DNA of 64,000 nt from Chitinophagaceae bacterium. GTDB taxonomy: Bacteria > Bacteroidota > Bacteroidia > Chitinophagales > Chitinophagaceae. Location of the stretch: contig CANCAY010000005.1 in assembly GCA_947374225.1 (NCBI GenBank), positions 19,428 to 83,427 on the forward strand. The letters run 5' to 3'. Below, in pieces: positions 1-8,832 of this stretch. Below the pieces are notes generated by a model. That model saw nothing but the letters and a program-made list of their open reading frames with translations, ran no database searches and had not been told where the DNA came from. The position numbers and the translations under genes are program-made. Numbering within the stretch: the first letter of the stretch is position 1; each line of letters opens with the position of its first letter.

Positions 1-2388
1 CATTCTTCTTTGAATTAAGGAAGTGGATCCCATTTGAGCACTTACTATCAATTTAGCAGCGTCTTCAAATAAAACGTCACGTTCTCCGGCGTCAAAACCA
101 GAAGCATCTACGTCCTTCTCGTCTGAATATTCTGGCAATAAGAACGCTTGTGGGTATCCTTTTTGTTCTGCAATGAAATTACAAACACGGTCTACTTCTG
201 GTGTGTCCACAAAAGCACATTGTAATCTTGTGATCTCTCCATTGTAACTCACCAACATGTCTCCCTTACCAATTAACTGCTCTGCACCACCCGCATCTAA
301 GATAGTTCGACTATCAATTTTACTGGATACTTTAAAGGCAATACGCGCAGGGAAATTGGCTTTAATAGTTCCCGTGATGATATTTACAGAAGGTCTTTGT
401 GTTGCAATAATTAAGTGAATACCTACCGCACGTGCTAACTGTGCTAAACGTGCAATTGGCATTTCTACTTCCTTACCTGCAGTCATAATTAAATCGGCGA
501 ACTCATCTACTACCAATACAATGAATGGTAAATACTGATGTCCTTTTTCTGGATTCAATTTACGTGCAGTAAATTTCTCATTGTATTCTTTAATATTTCT
601 ACAGCCCGCTTCTTTTAATAAGTCATAACGGTTATCCATTTCAATACATAAAGCATTCAATGTATTGATTACTTTTTTAGTATCTGTAATAATAGCATCT
701 TCTTCCCCTGGTAATTTTGCTAAGAAATGTTTTTCAATAACACGATACAAACTCAATTCCACTTTCTTAGGATCCACTAACACAAACTTTAGTTGTGATG
801 GATGCTTCTTATATAAAAGAGAAACTAAAATTGCATTTAATCCAACAGACTTTCCTTGTCCTGTAGCACCTGCCATTAACAAGTGAGGCATGCTCGCTAA
901 GTCAACAATGAAGTTTTCATTGTCAATTTTTTTACCAATCGCAATAGGTAAAGAATACTGGCTTGATTGAAATTTCTCACTTGCCAATAAAGTTTTCATA
1001 CTCACTATAGACTTTCTAATATTAGGTACCTCAATACCAATTGTTCCCTTACCTGGAATTGGCGCAATAATACGAATACCCAATGCTGCTAAACTTAATG
1101 CAATATCATCCTCTAAGTTTTTAATACGACTAATACGTACGCCTGGTGCTGGAACAATTTCGTATAAAGTTACTGTAGGTCCTACCGTTGCAGCAATTCG
1201 CTGAATGGCAATATCATAGTTTTTTAAAGTAGCAATAATTTGGTTTTTGTGCATCTCTAATTCTTCCGGGTCCTGCACAATTTTCTCACTACCATGTGTC
1301 TCTAATAAATTAATATTAGGGTATTTGTAATTTTTTAAATCTAGTGTTGCATCATATTGAGTTCCAATACTGCCAACCGCAGCTACTATTTTTTCTTTGG
1401 GAGTCTCATTAATTTCTAAATCTAAGTCTTCTAATAATTCGTCATCTAAGTCGGTGAAATCTTCAGCTACTTCGTCGTCATCATCACTCGCTGTTTGCGA
1501 ATGCTCCTCCGTCATCGAGGGAGCTAAAGTCAGGTCAAGGGTTTTTTTTTCTGACGCTTCAAGCGAAAGTTCGTCAATGAACAATTTTGCACCCTCTTCT
1601 TCTTCTTCCGGCATGATAACGCTAATTCCAGATCCTTCTTTTAATTTGTTGCCGCTAAATCCAACTGCTTCTGGTGCTGGGTTATTTAAATCCCACTCTT
1701 GTTTAACAGCTTCTTCCGTATCCTCACTAATAAATTCAGGTTCTTTTTTCTTAGGGATTAAAAAATCAAAATTAGGCAGGTTAAAACTTGGGTTGAATCT
1801 CCATATTACAAAACTTAATCCTGCAACTAATAATAAAGCGCCAGTTCCAAAACTTCCTATCCATTTAACCAACCAAGCACTTGTATATTCTCCTAATGCA
1901 CCGCCCCATGAAAAGGCAACACCTGGAATTGCAAATGCAAAACAAGTACTCAATACCAAAAGTCCAACTAGTACATATCTAAAGTTGCGCCATAAATTAA
2001 AAATAGGTTTAGTGAAAAATAAATTCACTCCTAGCACAAAAAAGAAACTGCAAAATAAATAAGCAGCCACCCCAAAACCATTGAACATGATTTGATATGC
2101 CGTGAATGCTCCAATATATCCTAATAAGTTATTTGCTTTTACGTCATTAGTGGAAAATAACTGCGTACGCCATAATTGCACCATGTCCTGGTCGTCCTGC
2201 CATGTAAATAAGTAAGAAGTAAATGCAACAAATAAAAACAATGTAATGAGTAATGAAATAGCTCCTAAAATTTTAGAAGTTCTTTCGTCTTTTACCACCT
2301 CAGTTACATTAACAGCTGTTTCTTTATCAGGGTTCAATGCCTGGTCGTTCAACTTGGGTTCCTTTTTGCTTTTAAGCGTATTTGCCAT
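1..2388 (-). CDS. ftsK: DNA translocase FtsK/SpoIIIE, C-terminus cut by window edge
   Basis: This is the septum-associated DNA pump that moves chromosome ends during division and helps dimer resolution. The ORF track missed it because the frame runs off the window. Reading the minus strand from ATG at 2388 gives 796 codons with no stop. About four hydrophobic segments lie within residues 40-190, followed by a highly acidic linker (runs of Glu and Asp, about 225-300). The motor domain has Walker A AGATGQGKS at about 506-514 and Walker B VVDEF around 626-630. The end of the visible protein looks like the start of the DNA-reading gamma domain (LIQRRM). A TATATTTG box ends 5 bases before the ATG, so the mRNA is probably leaderless. 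The family assignment is certain; the missing part is roughly the last 50 residues. Confidence 0.97.
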   Translation of the reverse strand, partial: MANTLKSKKEPKLNDQALNPDKETAVNVTEVVKDERTSKILGAISLLITLFLFVAFTSYLFTWQDDQDMVQLWRTQLFSTNDVKANNLLGYIGAFTAYQIMFNGFGVAAYLFCSFFFVLGVNLFFTKPIFNLWRNFRYVLVGLLVLSTCFAFAIPGVAFSWGGALGEYTSAWLVKWIGSFGTGALLLVAGLSFVIWRFNPSFNLPNFDFLIPKKKEPEFISEDTEEAVKQEWDLNNPAPEAVGFSGNKLKEGSGISVIMPEEEEEGAKLFIDELSLEASEKKTLDLTLAPSMTEEHSQTASDDDDEVAEDFTDLDDELLEDLDLEINETPKEKIVAAVGSIGTQYDATLDLKNYKYPNINLLETHGSEKIVQDPEELEMHKNQIIATLKNYDIAIQRIAATVGPTVTLYEIVPAPGVRISRIKNLEDDIALSLAALGIRIIAPIPGKGTIGIEVPNIRKSIVSMKTLLASEKFQSSQYSLPIAIGKKIDNENFIVDLASMPHLLMAGATGQGKSVGLNAILVSLLYKKHPSQLKFVLVDPKKVELSLYRVIEKHFLAKLPGEEDAIITDTKKVINTLNALCIEMDNRYDLLKEAGCRNIKEYNEKFTARKLNPEKGHQYLPFIVLVVDEFADLIMTAGKEVEMPIARLAQLARAVGIHLIIATQRPSVNIITGTIKANFPARIAFKVSSKIDSRTILDAGGAEQLIGKGDMLVSYNGEITRLQCAFVDTPEVDRVCNFIAEQKGYPQAFLLPEYSDEKDVDASGFDAGERDVLFEDAAKLIVSAQMGSTSLIQRRM

Positions 2389-2393
2389 AGAAA

Positions 2394-2401
2394 CAAATAT
2401 A
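2394..2401 (-). promoter_or_regulatory. -7 promoter box of ftsK
   Basis: TATATTTG on the minus strand matches the Bacteroidota -7 consensus TAnnTTTG. A TTG lies 16 bases upstream (2418-2420), a rather short spacer. Only 5 bases separate the box from the ftsK ATG, so transcription should start at or next to the start codon. Confidence 0.6.
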
Positions 2402-2467
2402 AGTTATCCCCTATGGACAAAAAAGGTTTTTTAAATAATGTGCAAAATTGAAAAAATCACATTGGAG

Positions 2468-2857
2468 TTATCCACGAATAATGGCCACGGCCCAGCTAAT
2501 CCATCCCAAAATAAAGCACAATCCACCCAAGGGGGTAACTGGGCCAATCCAATTTCCCACAGTGAACGGGAATAAGCTTCTTGTTGCTAATATATAAATG
2601 GACCCACTAAATAATACTACCCCAACTGATATAAATATGCCTGCTCTTTGTAACCATTTTGAATCCATATGTTGCGTCACAAAAAGAGATAAAACAAGTA
2701 ATGCCAATCCATGCAAAAACTGGTATTTTACGCCTGTTTCAAAAGTAGCAATTTGGTCTGCTGTTAATACGCTCTTTAATGCATGCGCACCAAAAGCACC
2801 TAATATAACTGCAATACCTGCATAGGCAATTCCTAATAGTTGAAATTTACGCACCAT
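2468..2857 (-). CDS. DUF423 family small membrane protein (YgdD-like)
   Basis: A 129-residue inner-membrane protein with four predicted hydrophobic helices. The segment GAFGAHALK near residue 20 and the KYQFLHGLALL segment are hallmarks of the DUF423/YgdD family, whose molecular function is not established. The length is typical. Its start codon overlaps the end of aroK by 11 bases, so the two are translationally coupled. It is probably co-transcribed downstream of aroK. No catalytic residues can be assigned. Confidence 0.88.
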   Translation of the reverse strand: MVRKFQLLGIAYAGIAVILGAFGAHALKSVLTADQIATFETGVKYQFLHGLALLVLSLFVTQHMDSKWLQRAGIFISVGVVLFSGSIYILATRSLFPFTVGNWIGPVTPLGGLCFILGWISWAVAIIRG

Positions 2858-3365
2858 GTTTTTGAATTATATTTTTTAAAGTACTGTCACTTATTTTATC
2901 AGAACCCAGTCTGTAATCTGCTTGTTGATAAAATGCATGACGTTCTACTAGTTTATCCTGCAAAAACTGAATAAGCTGAGTTCTATCTAAATTGGCAATT
3001 AGAGGTCTATGTTCTTTTTCATTTTCTAATCGCTCCACCAATACTTCTATAGACTCGTCAAGCCAAATCACAATACCTTCTTTTTTCATCCAAGCCATAT
3101 TATCGCCAAAGCAAGGTGTACCGCCACCTGTAGCCAATACATACTTTTTCTTCTCTTTAAACCATCTTAATATTTTAGCTTCTGATTTTCTAAAATATTC
3201 CTCCCCGTCTTCCTTAAATAGTTCTGTAATGGTCTTCTCTTCATTCATCTCAATTAAATCGTCTAAATCATATCCTGCCGACTTGATCCATTTAGAAATT
3301 TTCTTTGTCCAATATGACTTACCTGACCCCATCATGCCAATTAAAAATATTTTTTCTGCTGCCAT
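2847..3365 (-). CDS. aroK: Shikimate kinase
   Basis: Phosphorylates the 3-hydroxyl of shikimate with ATP, the fifth step of the chorismate pathway, in the cytoplasm. The P-loop GMMGSGKS is at residues 10-17. The shikimate-binding Asp pair is in GYDLDDLIE (about 32-40), the glycine-rich GGGTP motif is near residue 80, and the lid-region EHRPL is near 117. At 172 aa it has the usual length. The next shikimate-pathway gene in this window, aroQ, is 38 kb away, so the pathway is dispersed. AroK shares a transcription unit with the DUF423 protein and lies 21 bases downstream of the acyl-CoA dehydrogenase. Confidence 0.96.
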   Translation of the reverse strand: MAAEKIFLIGMMGSGKSYWTKKISKWIKSAGYDLDDLIEMNEEKTITELFKEDGEEYFRKSEAKILRWFKEKKKYVLATGGGTPCFGDNMAWMKKEGIVIWLDESIEVLVERLENEKEHRPLIANLDRTQLIQFLQDKLVERHAFYQQADYRLGSDKISDSTLKNIIQKHGA

Positions 3366-3386
3366 AGCTTGACTTATGCTTTCGAT

Positions 3387-4571
3387 TTATTTAAATGCGT
3401 TGAATCCTGTAACATCCATTCCTGTTATCAATAAATGAATATCATGTGTACCCTCGTAGGTAATTACACTTTCTAAATTCATCATATGACGCATTATAGA
3501 ATACTCTCCAGTAATACCCATTCCACCTAACATTTGTCGAGCGTCTCTTGCAATTTGGGTAGCAATTTCACAACTGTTTCTTTTAGCCATACTAATTTGA
3601 CTTGGTGTAGCACGTCCTTCGTTCATTAATACGCCTAGTCTCCAAACCAATAATTGTCCTTTAGTAATTTCAGTCACCATTTCTGCTAACTTTTTTTGCT
3701 GCAATTGAAAACCTCCAATAGGTTTACCAAATTGTACTCTTTCTTTACTATAACGTAAAGCTGTGTCGTAACAATCCATTGCCGCACCTAGAGCACCCCA
3801 AGCAATACCATAACGTGCTTTACTCAAACAACCCAAAGGACCTTTCAATCCTTCTACATTTGGTAAAATATTTTCCTTTGGTACTTTAACATTATCAAAA
3901 ACCAATTCACCAGTAGCACTAGCTCTTAAACTCCATTTGCCATGTGTGGTAGGTGTAGTAAAACCTTCCATCCCTCTTTCTACTATTAATCCTGTAATTT
4001 TTCCTGCTTCATTTTTGGCCCATACCACAGCAATTTGTGCAAATGGTGCATTACTAATCCACATCTTAGCGCCATTCAAAATAACATGGTCACCAGCATC
4101 TTTAATATTGGTAAGCATGCTTGAAGGGTCAGAACCATGATCAGGTTCTGTTAATCCAAAACATCCTAACCATTCTCCAGAAGCTAATTTTGGTAAATAT
4201 TTTTTTCGTTGTTCCTCACTTCCATATGCATAGATAGGAAACATTACTAACGAACCTTGTACACTAGCCGTGCTCCTTACCCCACTGTCTCCACGCTCTA
4301 ATTCTTGCATCATTAAACCATAACTAATATAGTCCAAACCTCCTCCGCCATATTCAACTGGAACGGTAGGGCCAAAACATCCTATATCACCTAACTGTTT
4401 TACGATTTGATTTGGAAACTCTGCTTTTTGGGCATACTCTTCAATGATTGGAGAAATCTCTTTCTTCACATATGCACGAACGGACGATCTTACCATTAAA
4501 TGTTCTTCTGACAATAATTCGTCCAATTGATAATAATCTGGGGATTCGAATAAGTCTGCTCTAACTGCCAT
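3387..4571 (-). CDS. gcdH: Acyl-CoA dehydrogenase, glutaryl-CoA dehydrogenase type
   Basis: An FAD flavoenzyme of the acyl-CoA dehydrogenase superfamily, 394 aa. The C-terminal YEGTHDIHLLITG places the catalytic base at Glu373 and closely resembles the glutaryl-CoA dehydrogenase signature. The GCFGLTEPDHGSDP flavin-binding segment is also of the GCDH type. GCDH oxidises and decarboxylates glutaryl-CoA to crotonyl-CoA in lysine and tryptophan breakdown; the actual substrate here is inferred, not shown. No other lysine-degradation genes adjoin it, although a CoA-transferase lies 5 kb away. A TACATTTG -7 box at 4606-4613 precedes it with a leader of about 30 bases. Confidence 0.88.
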   Translation of the reverse strand: MAVRADLFESPDYYQLDELLSEEHLMVRSSVRAYVKKEISPIIEEYAQKAEFPNQIVKQLGDIGCFGPTVPVEYGGGGLDYISYGLMMQELERGDSGVRSTASVQGSLVMFPIYAYGSEEQRKKYLPKLASGEWLGCFGLTEPDHGSDPSSMLTNIKDAGDHVILNGAKMWISNAPFAQIAVVWAKNEAGKITGLIVERGMEGFTTPTTHGKWSLRASATGELVFDNVKVPKENILPNVEGLKGPLGCLSKARYGIAWGALGAAMDCYDTALRYSKERVQFGKPIGGFQLQQKKLAEMVTEITKGQLLVWRLGVLMNEGRATPSQISMAKRNSCEIATQIARDARQMLGGMGITGEYSIMRHMMNLESVITYEGTHDIHLLITGMDVTGFNAFK

Positions 4572-4605
4572 AACAAATGATTTTTAAGCGATAAATAATG
4601 CAATA

Positions 4606-4613
4606 CAAATGTA
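4606..4613 (-). promoter_or_regulatory. -7 promoter box of gcdH
   Basis: TACATTTG on the minus strand is an exact TAnnTTTG match, 34 bases before the gcdH ATG. No good TTG box was found at the expected distance. Confidence 0.45.
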
Positions 4614-4659
4614 AGTTAATATAGGCAAAAAACTATATTTACAATAACTAAGCATCCCA

Positions 4660-5835
4660 ATGAAAAAAGTAATTACCCACCTGAGCTTTTACGTATTAAT
4701 TGCAATCATAGCAGGCATCTTGATTGGTGTTTATTATCCTGCTTTGGCCATTCAACTAGAACCTTTAGCTAAGAATTTTATAAACCTTATTAAATTCTTT
4801 ACCTATCCCATTATATTCTTGACCGTTTCCTTAGGGATTGCCAGTATGGGAAGTTTAAAAAAAGTGGGTAGAATTGGATTGACGTCCTTGATTTATTTTG
4901 AGATAGTAAGCACTTTATCCTTAGCAATTGGTGTCATTGTAGCCCTATGGATTCAACCAGGCCATATTAATAAAGAAGGTCTACAAATGCAGGACCCTTC
5001 CAAATATACAAAGTCAACCGAATTTCATTTATGGCCAATCATTAAACAAAATACCAATCTTCAAATTTTGATTTTGGCAATTGTTGTTGGTTTTGTTTTA
5101 AGCTTTTTAAATAAAAAGGAATCCTATATACATGTGCTTGGAAGAGCCGCGCATTATGTATTCACAGCTTTAAAATGGGTTATGTATTTAGCACCTATTG
5201 GCGCTTTTGGAGGGATGGCATTTGCGATTGGGAAAAATGGTTTAAAAACCTTGATACCTCTTGGCAAATTAATGGGGACCATGTATCTCACAATGGCCTT
5301 ATTTATATTCATAGTTTTAGGTTTGATTTTAAAATACTATCAGCTTTCAATTTTCAAACTCATAAGACATATTAAAGAAGAACTTTTAATCGTATTTGCT
5401 ACTTCTTCGTCGGAGCCTGCCATGCCTTCTCTAATGAATAAATTAGAACATATTGGTTGTTCCAAGTCGGTGGTTGGACTAGTGGTGCCAACAGGCTATT
5501 CTTTTAACTTGGACGGAACTTCTATCTATTTATCCATGGCCGTTATATTCATAGCACAATTATACAATGTTCAATTATCAACAGCAGAAATTGTTACGAT
5601 GATTTTGATTCTAATGCTCACTTCTAAAGGAGCTGCAGGTGTAACAGGAAGTGGTTTTATTGTATTAGCTTCTACCCTTGCTACCCTTCAAAAAATACCC
5701 ATCGAAGGTTTGGCCTTTTTATTAGGGGTAGATAAATTCATGAGCGAAGCTCGTGCTATTACTAATATTATTGGGAATAGTGTGGCCACCATTGTCATTG
5801 CGAAAACAGAAGGAGAAACTATAAAAATTCACTAA
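4660..5835 (+). CDS. Dicarboxylate/amino acid:cation symporter (DAACS/SDF family)
   Basis: An inner-membrane secondary transporter of 391 aa that couples uptake of C4-dicarboxylates or glutamate/aspartate to Na+ or H+. Multiple hydrophobic helices are visible. The re-entrant loop motif SSSEPAMPSLMNKLE and the following VPTGYSFNLDGTSIY are diagnostic of the GltP/DctA family. The C-terminal substrate site (about residues 320-375) is present, including the SEARAITNIIGN segment. Which substrate it prefers cannot be decided. It is divergent from gcdH, and a weak TATATTTA box lies at 4634-4641. Confidence 0.92.
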   Translation: MKKVITHLSFYVLIAIIAGILIGVYYPALAIQLEPLAKNFINLIKFFTYPIIFLTVSLGIASMGSLKKVGRIGLTSLIYFEIVSTLSLAIGVIVALWIQPGHINKEGLQMQDPSKYTKSTEFHLWPIIKQNTNLQILILAIVVGFVLSFLNKKESYIHVLGRAAHYVFTALKWVMYLAPIGAFGGMAFAIGKNGLKTLIPLGKLMGTMYLTMALFIFIVLGLILKYYQLSIFKLIRHIKEELLIVFATSSSEPAMPSLMNKLEHIGCSKSVVGLVVPTGYSFNLDGTSIYLSMAVIFIAQLYNVQLSTAEIVTMILILMLTSKGAAGVTGSGFIVLASTLATLQKIPIEGLAFLLGVDKFMSEARAITNIIGNSVATIVIAKTEGETIKIH

Positions 5836-5862
5836 GCAATCCATACCAATAGCGCACTAAGC

Positions 5863-6675
5863 TTATTTATTTTCTAGTAATATTTTCATGTCATTGGCAT
5901 ATCCCTTGGCTGCAATGGCTGCAGCTTCGGCAAAATCATTTCCACTGCTTGCAAAAATAACTGCACGACTCGCATTTACTAGTAAACCGATATCATTGTT
6001 TTTACCGTATTTGGTAACGTCTTCTAAACTTCCGCCCTGTGCGCCAACACCAGGAACTAATAAGAAATGTTCAGGAATAATTTTTCTAATTGCTGCTAAA
6101 TCCGCTGCCTTAGTGGCACCTACAACAAACATTAATTGTTCAGCACTTGCCCAACTTGAAACCTGCTCTAGTACAGATTCAAATAAGAACTGTCCATTGG
6201 CTAGTTTTTGTTGTTCAAAATTTTGACTACCTGGATTGGAGGTTAAACCTAAAACAATGGTCCATTTATTTTGATACGCTAAGAATGGATCAATACTATC
6301 TTTCCCCATATAAGGCGCTACTGTAATAGCGTCAAATGGTAATACTTCAAAAAATGTTTTAGCATACTGCGAAGACGTATTTCCAATATCACCTCGCTTG
6401 GCATCTGCAATAGTGAAATGAGTAGAAGGGATATGGGCCAATGTTTCCTCCATAGCTTCCCAACCTGCAATACCCTGTGACTCATAAAATGCAGTATTCA
6501 CTTTATAACTTACACAATAAGGTGCAGTCGCGTCAATAATAGCTTTGTTAAACGCAATGACTCCTTGCTTTGTTTTAGGAATACCCGCTGGAAGTTTTTC
6601 AATGTCAGTATCTAAACCAACACATAAATAAGATTGCTTTGCTATTATTTGATCTACTAAATATTGCTTTGTCAT
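5863..6675 (-). CDS. pyrF: Orotidine 5'-phosphate decarboxylase
   Basis: Converts OMP to UMP, the last step of de novo pyrimidine synthesis. The active-site motif IADAKRGDIGNTSSQYA (around residues 87-103) supplies the Lys and Asp residues of the charge network. The 270-aa length and the PGVGAQGGSLEDV segment fit the longer type 2 PyrF group found in Bacteroidota, mycobacteria and Myxococcus. It is encoded alone between convergent and same-strand neighbours with no pyrimidine genes nearby; carA lies 36 kb away. Confidence 0.95.
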   Translation of the reverse strand: MTKQYLVDQIIAKQSYLCVGLDTDIEKLPAGIPKTKQGVIAFNKAIIDATAPYCVSYKVNTAFYESQGIAGWEAMEETLAHIPSTHFTIADAKRGDIGNTSSQYAKTFFEVLPFDAITVAPYMGKDSIDPFLAYQNKWTIVLGLTSNPGSQNFEQQKLANGQFLFESVLEQVSSWASAEQLMFVVGATKAADLAAIRKIIPEHFLLVPGVGAQGGSLEDVTKYGKNNDIGLLVNASRAVIFASSGNDFAEAAAIAAKGYANDMKILLENK

Positions 6676-6714
6676 TTTATAAAATTGATGCTACTTTATT
6701 TTTTAATACTATGA

Positions 6715-8028
6715 TTATTTTTTTACAAATACTTTATACCCCCATGCTGGTAATTGCAATAAATGTATGTCTTTAGCAACTTTTTTTGTAAATAGCTCCT
6801 GATAACTTTCCCCCATTTTCAATCCCTCAATTAATACCTCATGTGCAGTGTTGGTAAGATTTAATACCACCACCACTTTGTCTTTACCATTGGTTCTTTC
6901 GTATGCCATGATATCTGTAGGATGGTCTACCACTAATCTTTTAAAACTAGCCGTTTCACTGAAAGCTTTATTGGTACTTCTCAAATGTAATAATGCGCTA
7001 TAAAAAGGAGCTCTTTGGTATTTATTAAATTCAATACTGTCTTTTTCAAAGAAAGCTATCGGTCTTAATACAGGTTCTTCTTGCCCACTATATATTAAAG
7101 GCATGGTTCTAATGTAGGTTTGGGAGAATACCGCGAAGGGAGCATGTGAAGCACCAGGCATAGTTGCGTAATCTGCCTTATTCCATGAGTTCTCGTCATG
7201 ATTACTTGTAAAATACAATCTCCAAGCGCCTTTCATAAAACTGCTGTCAATGATATTTAAAACACTGTCTAAAGAAAGTAGGTTCTTCTTCCCTGCTGCA
7301 ATATCATTCATTACATGAAATTCTGTCCAACTATAAGTTGCATCAAATCCAGTTTTATGTATCCCTGCGTCGTCCGCCTCTGCTAAGAAAAACAAGTCTC
7401 TTTCCTTTTTTAATATTGGTATGCATTTATTCCAAAAGCTATAAGGAACACCCCAAGCAACGTCCACTCTGAATCCATCAATTTTTGTTTTATTTGTCCA
7501 ATATTTCATGGCCATAATCATACTGTCTTGCATTACCGTATTACTATAATTCAATTCTCTTGTATCCGACCAGTCTGCGGTGTAAATTGCTTTTCCTGTG
7601 CTATCTCTTTCATGAAAATCAGGGTGTGTTGTAAGCCATGGATGGTCCCCTCCCGTATGATTCGGCACCCAGTCAATGATAACTTTCATTCCCAATGCAT
7701 GTGCTTGGTCAATAATTTTATTAAAGTCCGCTAAAGTTCCAAACTCTTTATTTACCTCCGTATAACTAGCAACAGAATAATAAGAACCCAAACTTCCTTT
7801 ACGGTCTATTTTTGAAATAGGCTGTAATGGCATAAACCATAAAGTTTGTACCCCCATTTTCTTTAATCGAGGGATATGTTTAGCGAAAGCATTTAAAGTA
7901 CCTTCCTTCGTATACTGTCTGATATTTACTTCATATATATTACCCTGGTCCATAAAGGCAGGATGTTTTTGCTGCGCATTCAAAAAAGTACAAATCAAAA
8001 AACTGCAAGAAAAAAGTATAAATTTCAT
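6715..8028 (-). CDS. Secreted alpha-amylase family glycosidase (GH13)
   Basis: A GH13 enzyme acting on alpha-glucans outside the cytoplasm. I place the start at ATG 8028 rather than the track's 8082: it gives a clear signal peptide (MKFILFSCSFLICTFLNAQ) and avoids running past the divergent promoter region. The four GH13 regions are present: DWVPNHTG, GFRVDVAWG (nucleophile Asp), FLAEADD (acid/base Glu) and TSNHDENSW (transition-state Asp). The length is 437 aa. It is clearly paralogous to the cytoplasmic GH13 gene at 25531-26790; both start with a near-identical IYEVNIRQYT segment. Whether it hydrolyses starch, maltodextrin or another glucan cannot be read from the sequence. Confidence 0.93.
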   Translation of the reverse strand: MKFILFSCSFLICTFLNAQQKHPAFMDQGNIYEVNIRQYTKEGTLNAFAKHIPRLKKMGVQTLWFMPLQPISKIDRKGSLGSYYSVASYTEVNKEFGTLADFNKIIDQAHALGMKVIIDWVPNHTGGDHPWLTTHPDFHERDSTGKAIYTADWSDTRELNYSNTVMQDSMIMAMKYWTNKTKIDGFRVDVAWGVPYSFWNKCIPILKKERDLFFLAEADDAGIHKTGFDATYSWTEFHVMNDIAAGKKNLLSLDSVLNIIDSSFMKGAWRLYFTSNHDENSWNKADYATMPGASHAPFAVFSQTYIRTMPLIYSGQEEPVLRPIAFFEKDSIEFNKYQRAPFYSALLHLRSTNKAFSETASFKRLVVDHPTDIMAYERTNGKDKVVVVLNLTNTAHEVLIEGLKMGESYQELFTKKVAKDIHLLQLPAWGYKVFVKK

Positions 8029-8049
8029 AGTGGTAAGCTTTAACTGCTT

Positions 8050-8082
8050 CAAAATTAATATACTAACTTTGATTATGCTCAA
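8050..8082 (-). promoter_or_regulatory. Promoter of the secreted amylase gene
   Basis: The minus strand carries TTG (8080-8082), a 22-base spacer and TAATTTTG (8050-8057), matching TTG-N20-TAnnTTTG within the usual spread. The leader to ATG 8028 is roughly 15 bases. It lies back to back with the plus-strand box at 8064-8071. Confidence 0.5.
8064..8071 (+). promoter_or_regulatory. -7 promoter box of lipoprotein gene
   Basis: TAACTTTG is an exact TAnnTTTG match that ends 3 bases before the ATG at 8075, implying a leaderless transcript. No convincing TTG box was found upstream. Confidence 0.45.
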
Positions 8083-8479
8083 AAAGATCCTCTTTTATAT
8101 CATTGCCCCCCTCTTAGTGCTTAGCTGTAATGGCTCTAAATATCAAAAAGCCCTTGACCCAATTGACGGAGGTCGCGGTTTTATTGAAAATATGATGCAG
8201 GGGGATGTAAAGAAAGCCCATTTTTATATTGTATCGGATTCCACTAATGAGACTTATTTTAAAGCAATGTCCGCCCAATATTTTAGTTTGGACAAAGAAG
8301 GACGACAACAATTAAGAACTGCTGCAATTCAAATAAATGAGATAAGCGCCATTGACAGCAACACCACTATCATAAATTATCAGAATTCCTTAGATCAAAA
8401 AGCGCATAAGTTGAAAGTAATTCAGACTCCAGAAGGCTGGAAAGTAGATTTAAAATATACTTATGGTCCTAATTTATAG
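8075..8479 (+). CDS. Small predicted lipoprotein, unknown function
   Basis: A 134-residue protein starting MLKKILFYIIAPLLVLSCNG. The hydrophobic stretch followed by LVLSC is a lipobox, so it should be lipid-anchored in the envelope. I moved the start from 8030 to ATG 8075 because this puts the signal sequence at the N-terminus and the start 3 bases after a -7 box. The rest (about 110 residues) has alternating polar and hydrophobic strands of the kind seen in NTF2-like/DUF4878-like lipoproteins (the GFIENMMQGDVKKAHFY opening fits), but I cannot prove this. It is divergent from the amylase. Confidence 0.72.
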   Translation: MLKKILFYIIAPLLVLSCNGSKYQKALDPIDGGRGFIENMMQGDVKKAHFYIVSDSTNETYFKAMSAQYFSLDKEGRQQLRTAAIQINEISAIDSNTTIINYQNSLDQKAHKLKVIQTPEGWKVDLKYTYGPNL

Positions 8480-8498
8480 GCCAAAATGATAAAATATG

Positions 8499-8506
8499 TA
8501 TATTTG
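8499..8506 (+). promoter_or_regulatory. -7 promoter box of the 50-aa protein gene
   Basis: TATATTTG is an exact match to TAnnTTTG, 40 bases before the ATG at 8547. No strong TTG partner is visible. Confidence 0.45.
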
Positions 8507-8546
8507 CGCTACAATTATAATCTAAACAACAAATAATATTCTCAAA

Positions 8547-8699
8547 ATGGAAGCACAACAAAATACCAAAAAATACTGGGCACTATGTTTTACTTGGTTC
8601 GTAATCCTAGTTGCATTAATTATCGGTTACAGAGAATTCTTTTGGTTAGCACTTCCAGGTACACTTACTTATTTCGCTAAAGCAATGAAATTATTCTAG
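8547..8699 (+). CDS. Small membrane protein, 50 aa (absent from ORF track)
   Basis: ATG at 8547 opens a 50-residue frame that ends at TAG 8697-8699. It begins MEAQQNTKKYWALCFTWF and contains one hydrophobic segment, about residues 11-27, then a second amphipathic or hydrophobic stretch to the end (FFWLALPGTLTYFAKAMKLF). It is supported as a gene by its own TATATTTG -7 box upstream and a strong hairpin terminator 30 bases downstream, which make a complete monocistronic unit. I do not recognise a named family. A role as a small subunit or regulator of a membrane complex is only a guess. Confidence 0.75.
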   Translation: MEAQQNTKKYWALCFTWFVILVALIIGYREFFWLALPGTLTYFAKAMKLF

Positions 8700-8728
8700 T
8701 CTTTAAATAGCGTTTACCATATTTATAG

Positions 8729-8758
8729 AAAAGGTCCCAAATATCAGGGGCCTTTTTT
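8729..8758 (+). terminator. Rho-independent terminator of the 50-aa protein gene
   Basis: The arm AAAAGGTCCC pairs with GGGGCCTTTT across an 8-base loop and is followed by further T residues. It is a canonical intrinsic terminator. Confidence 0.85.
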
Positions 8759-8832
8759 ATGTTTCAACTATATCAAACAATTACTAATTTTAATTGTTCT
8801 TATTAAAAATCATTACTTACTTAAATAATTAT

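Noticed and set aside
1397-2062. 221-aa Ser-rich plus-strand ORF
   Set aside because: It is the antisense shadow of the acidic linker and membrane part of ftsK; low complexity and no start signals.
8030-8082. Overlapping 5' ends of amylase and lipoprotein in the ORF track
   Set aside because: Both upstream starts are artefacts; choosing starts with signal peptides removes the overlap and leaves room for two promoters.
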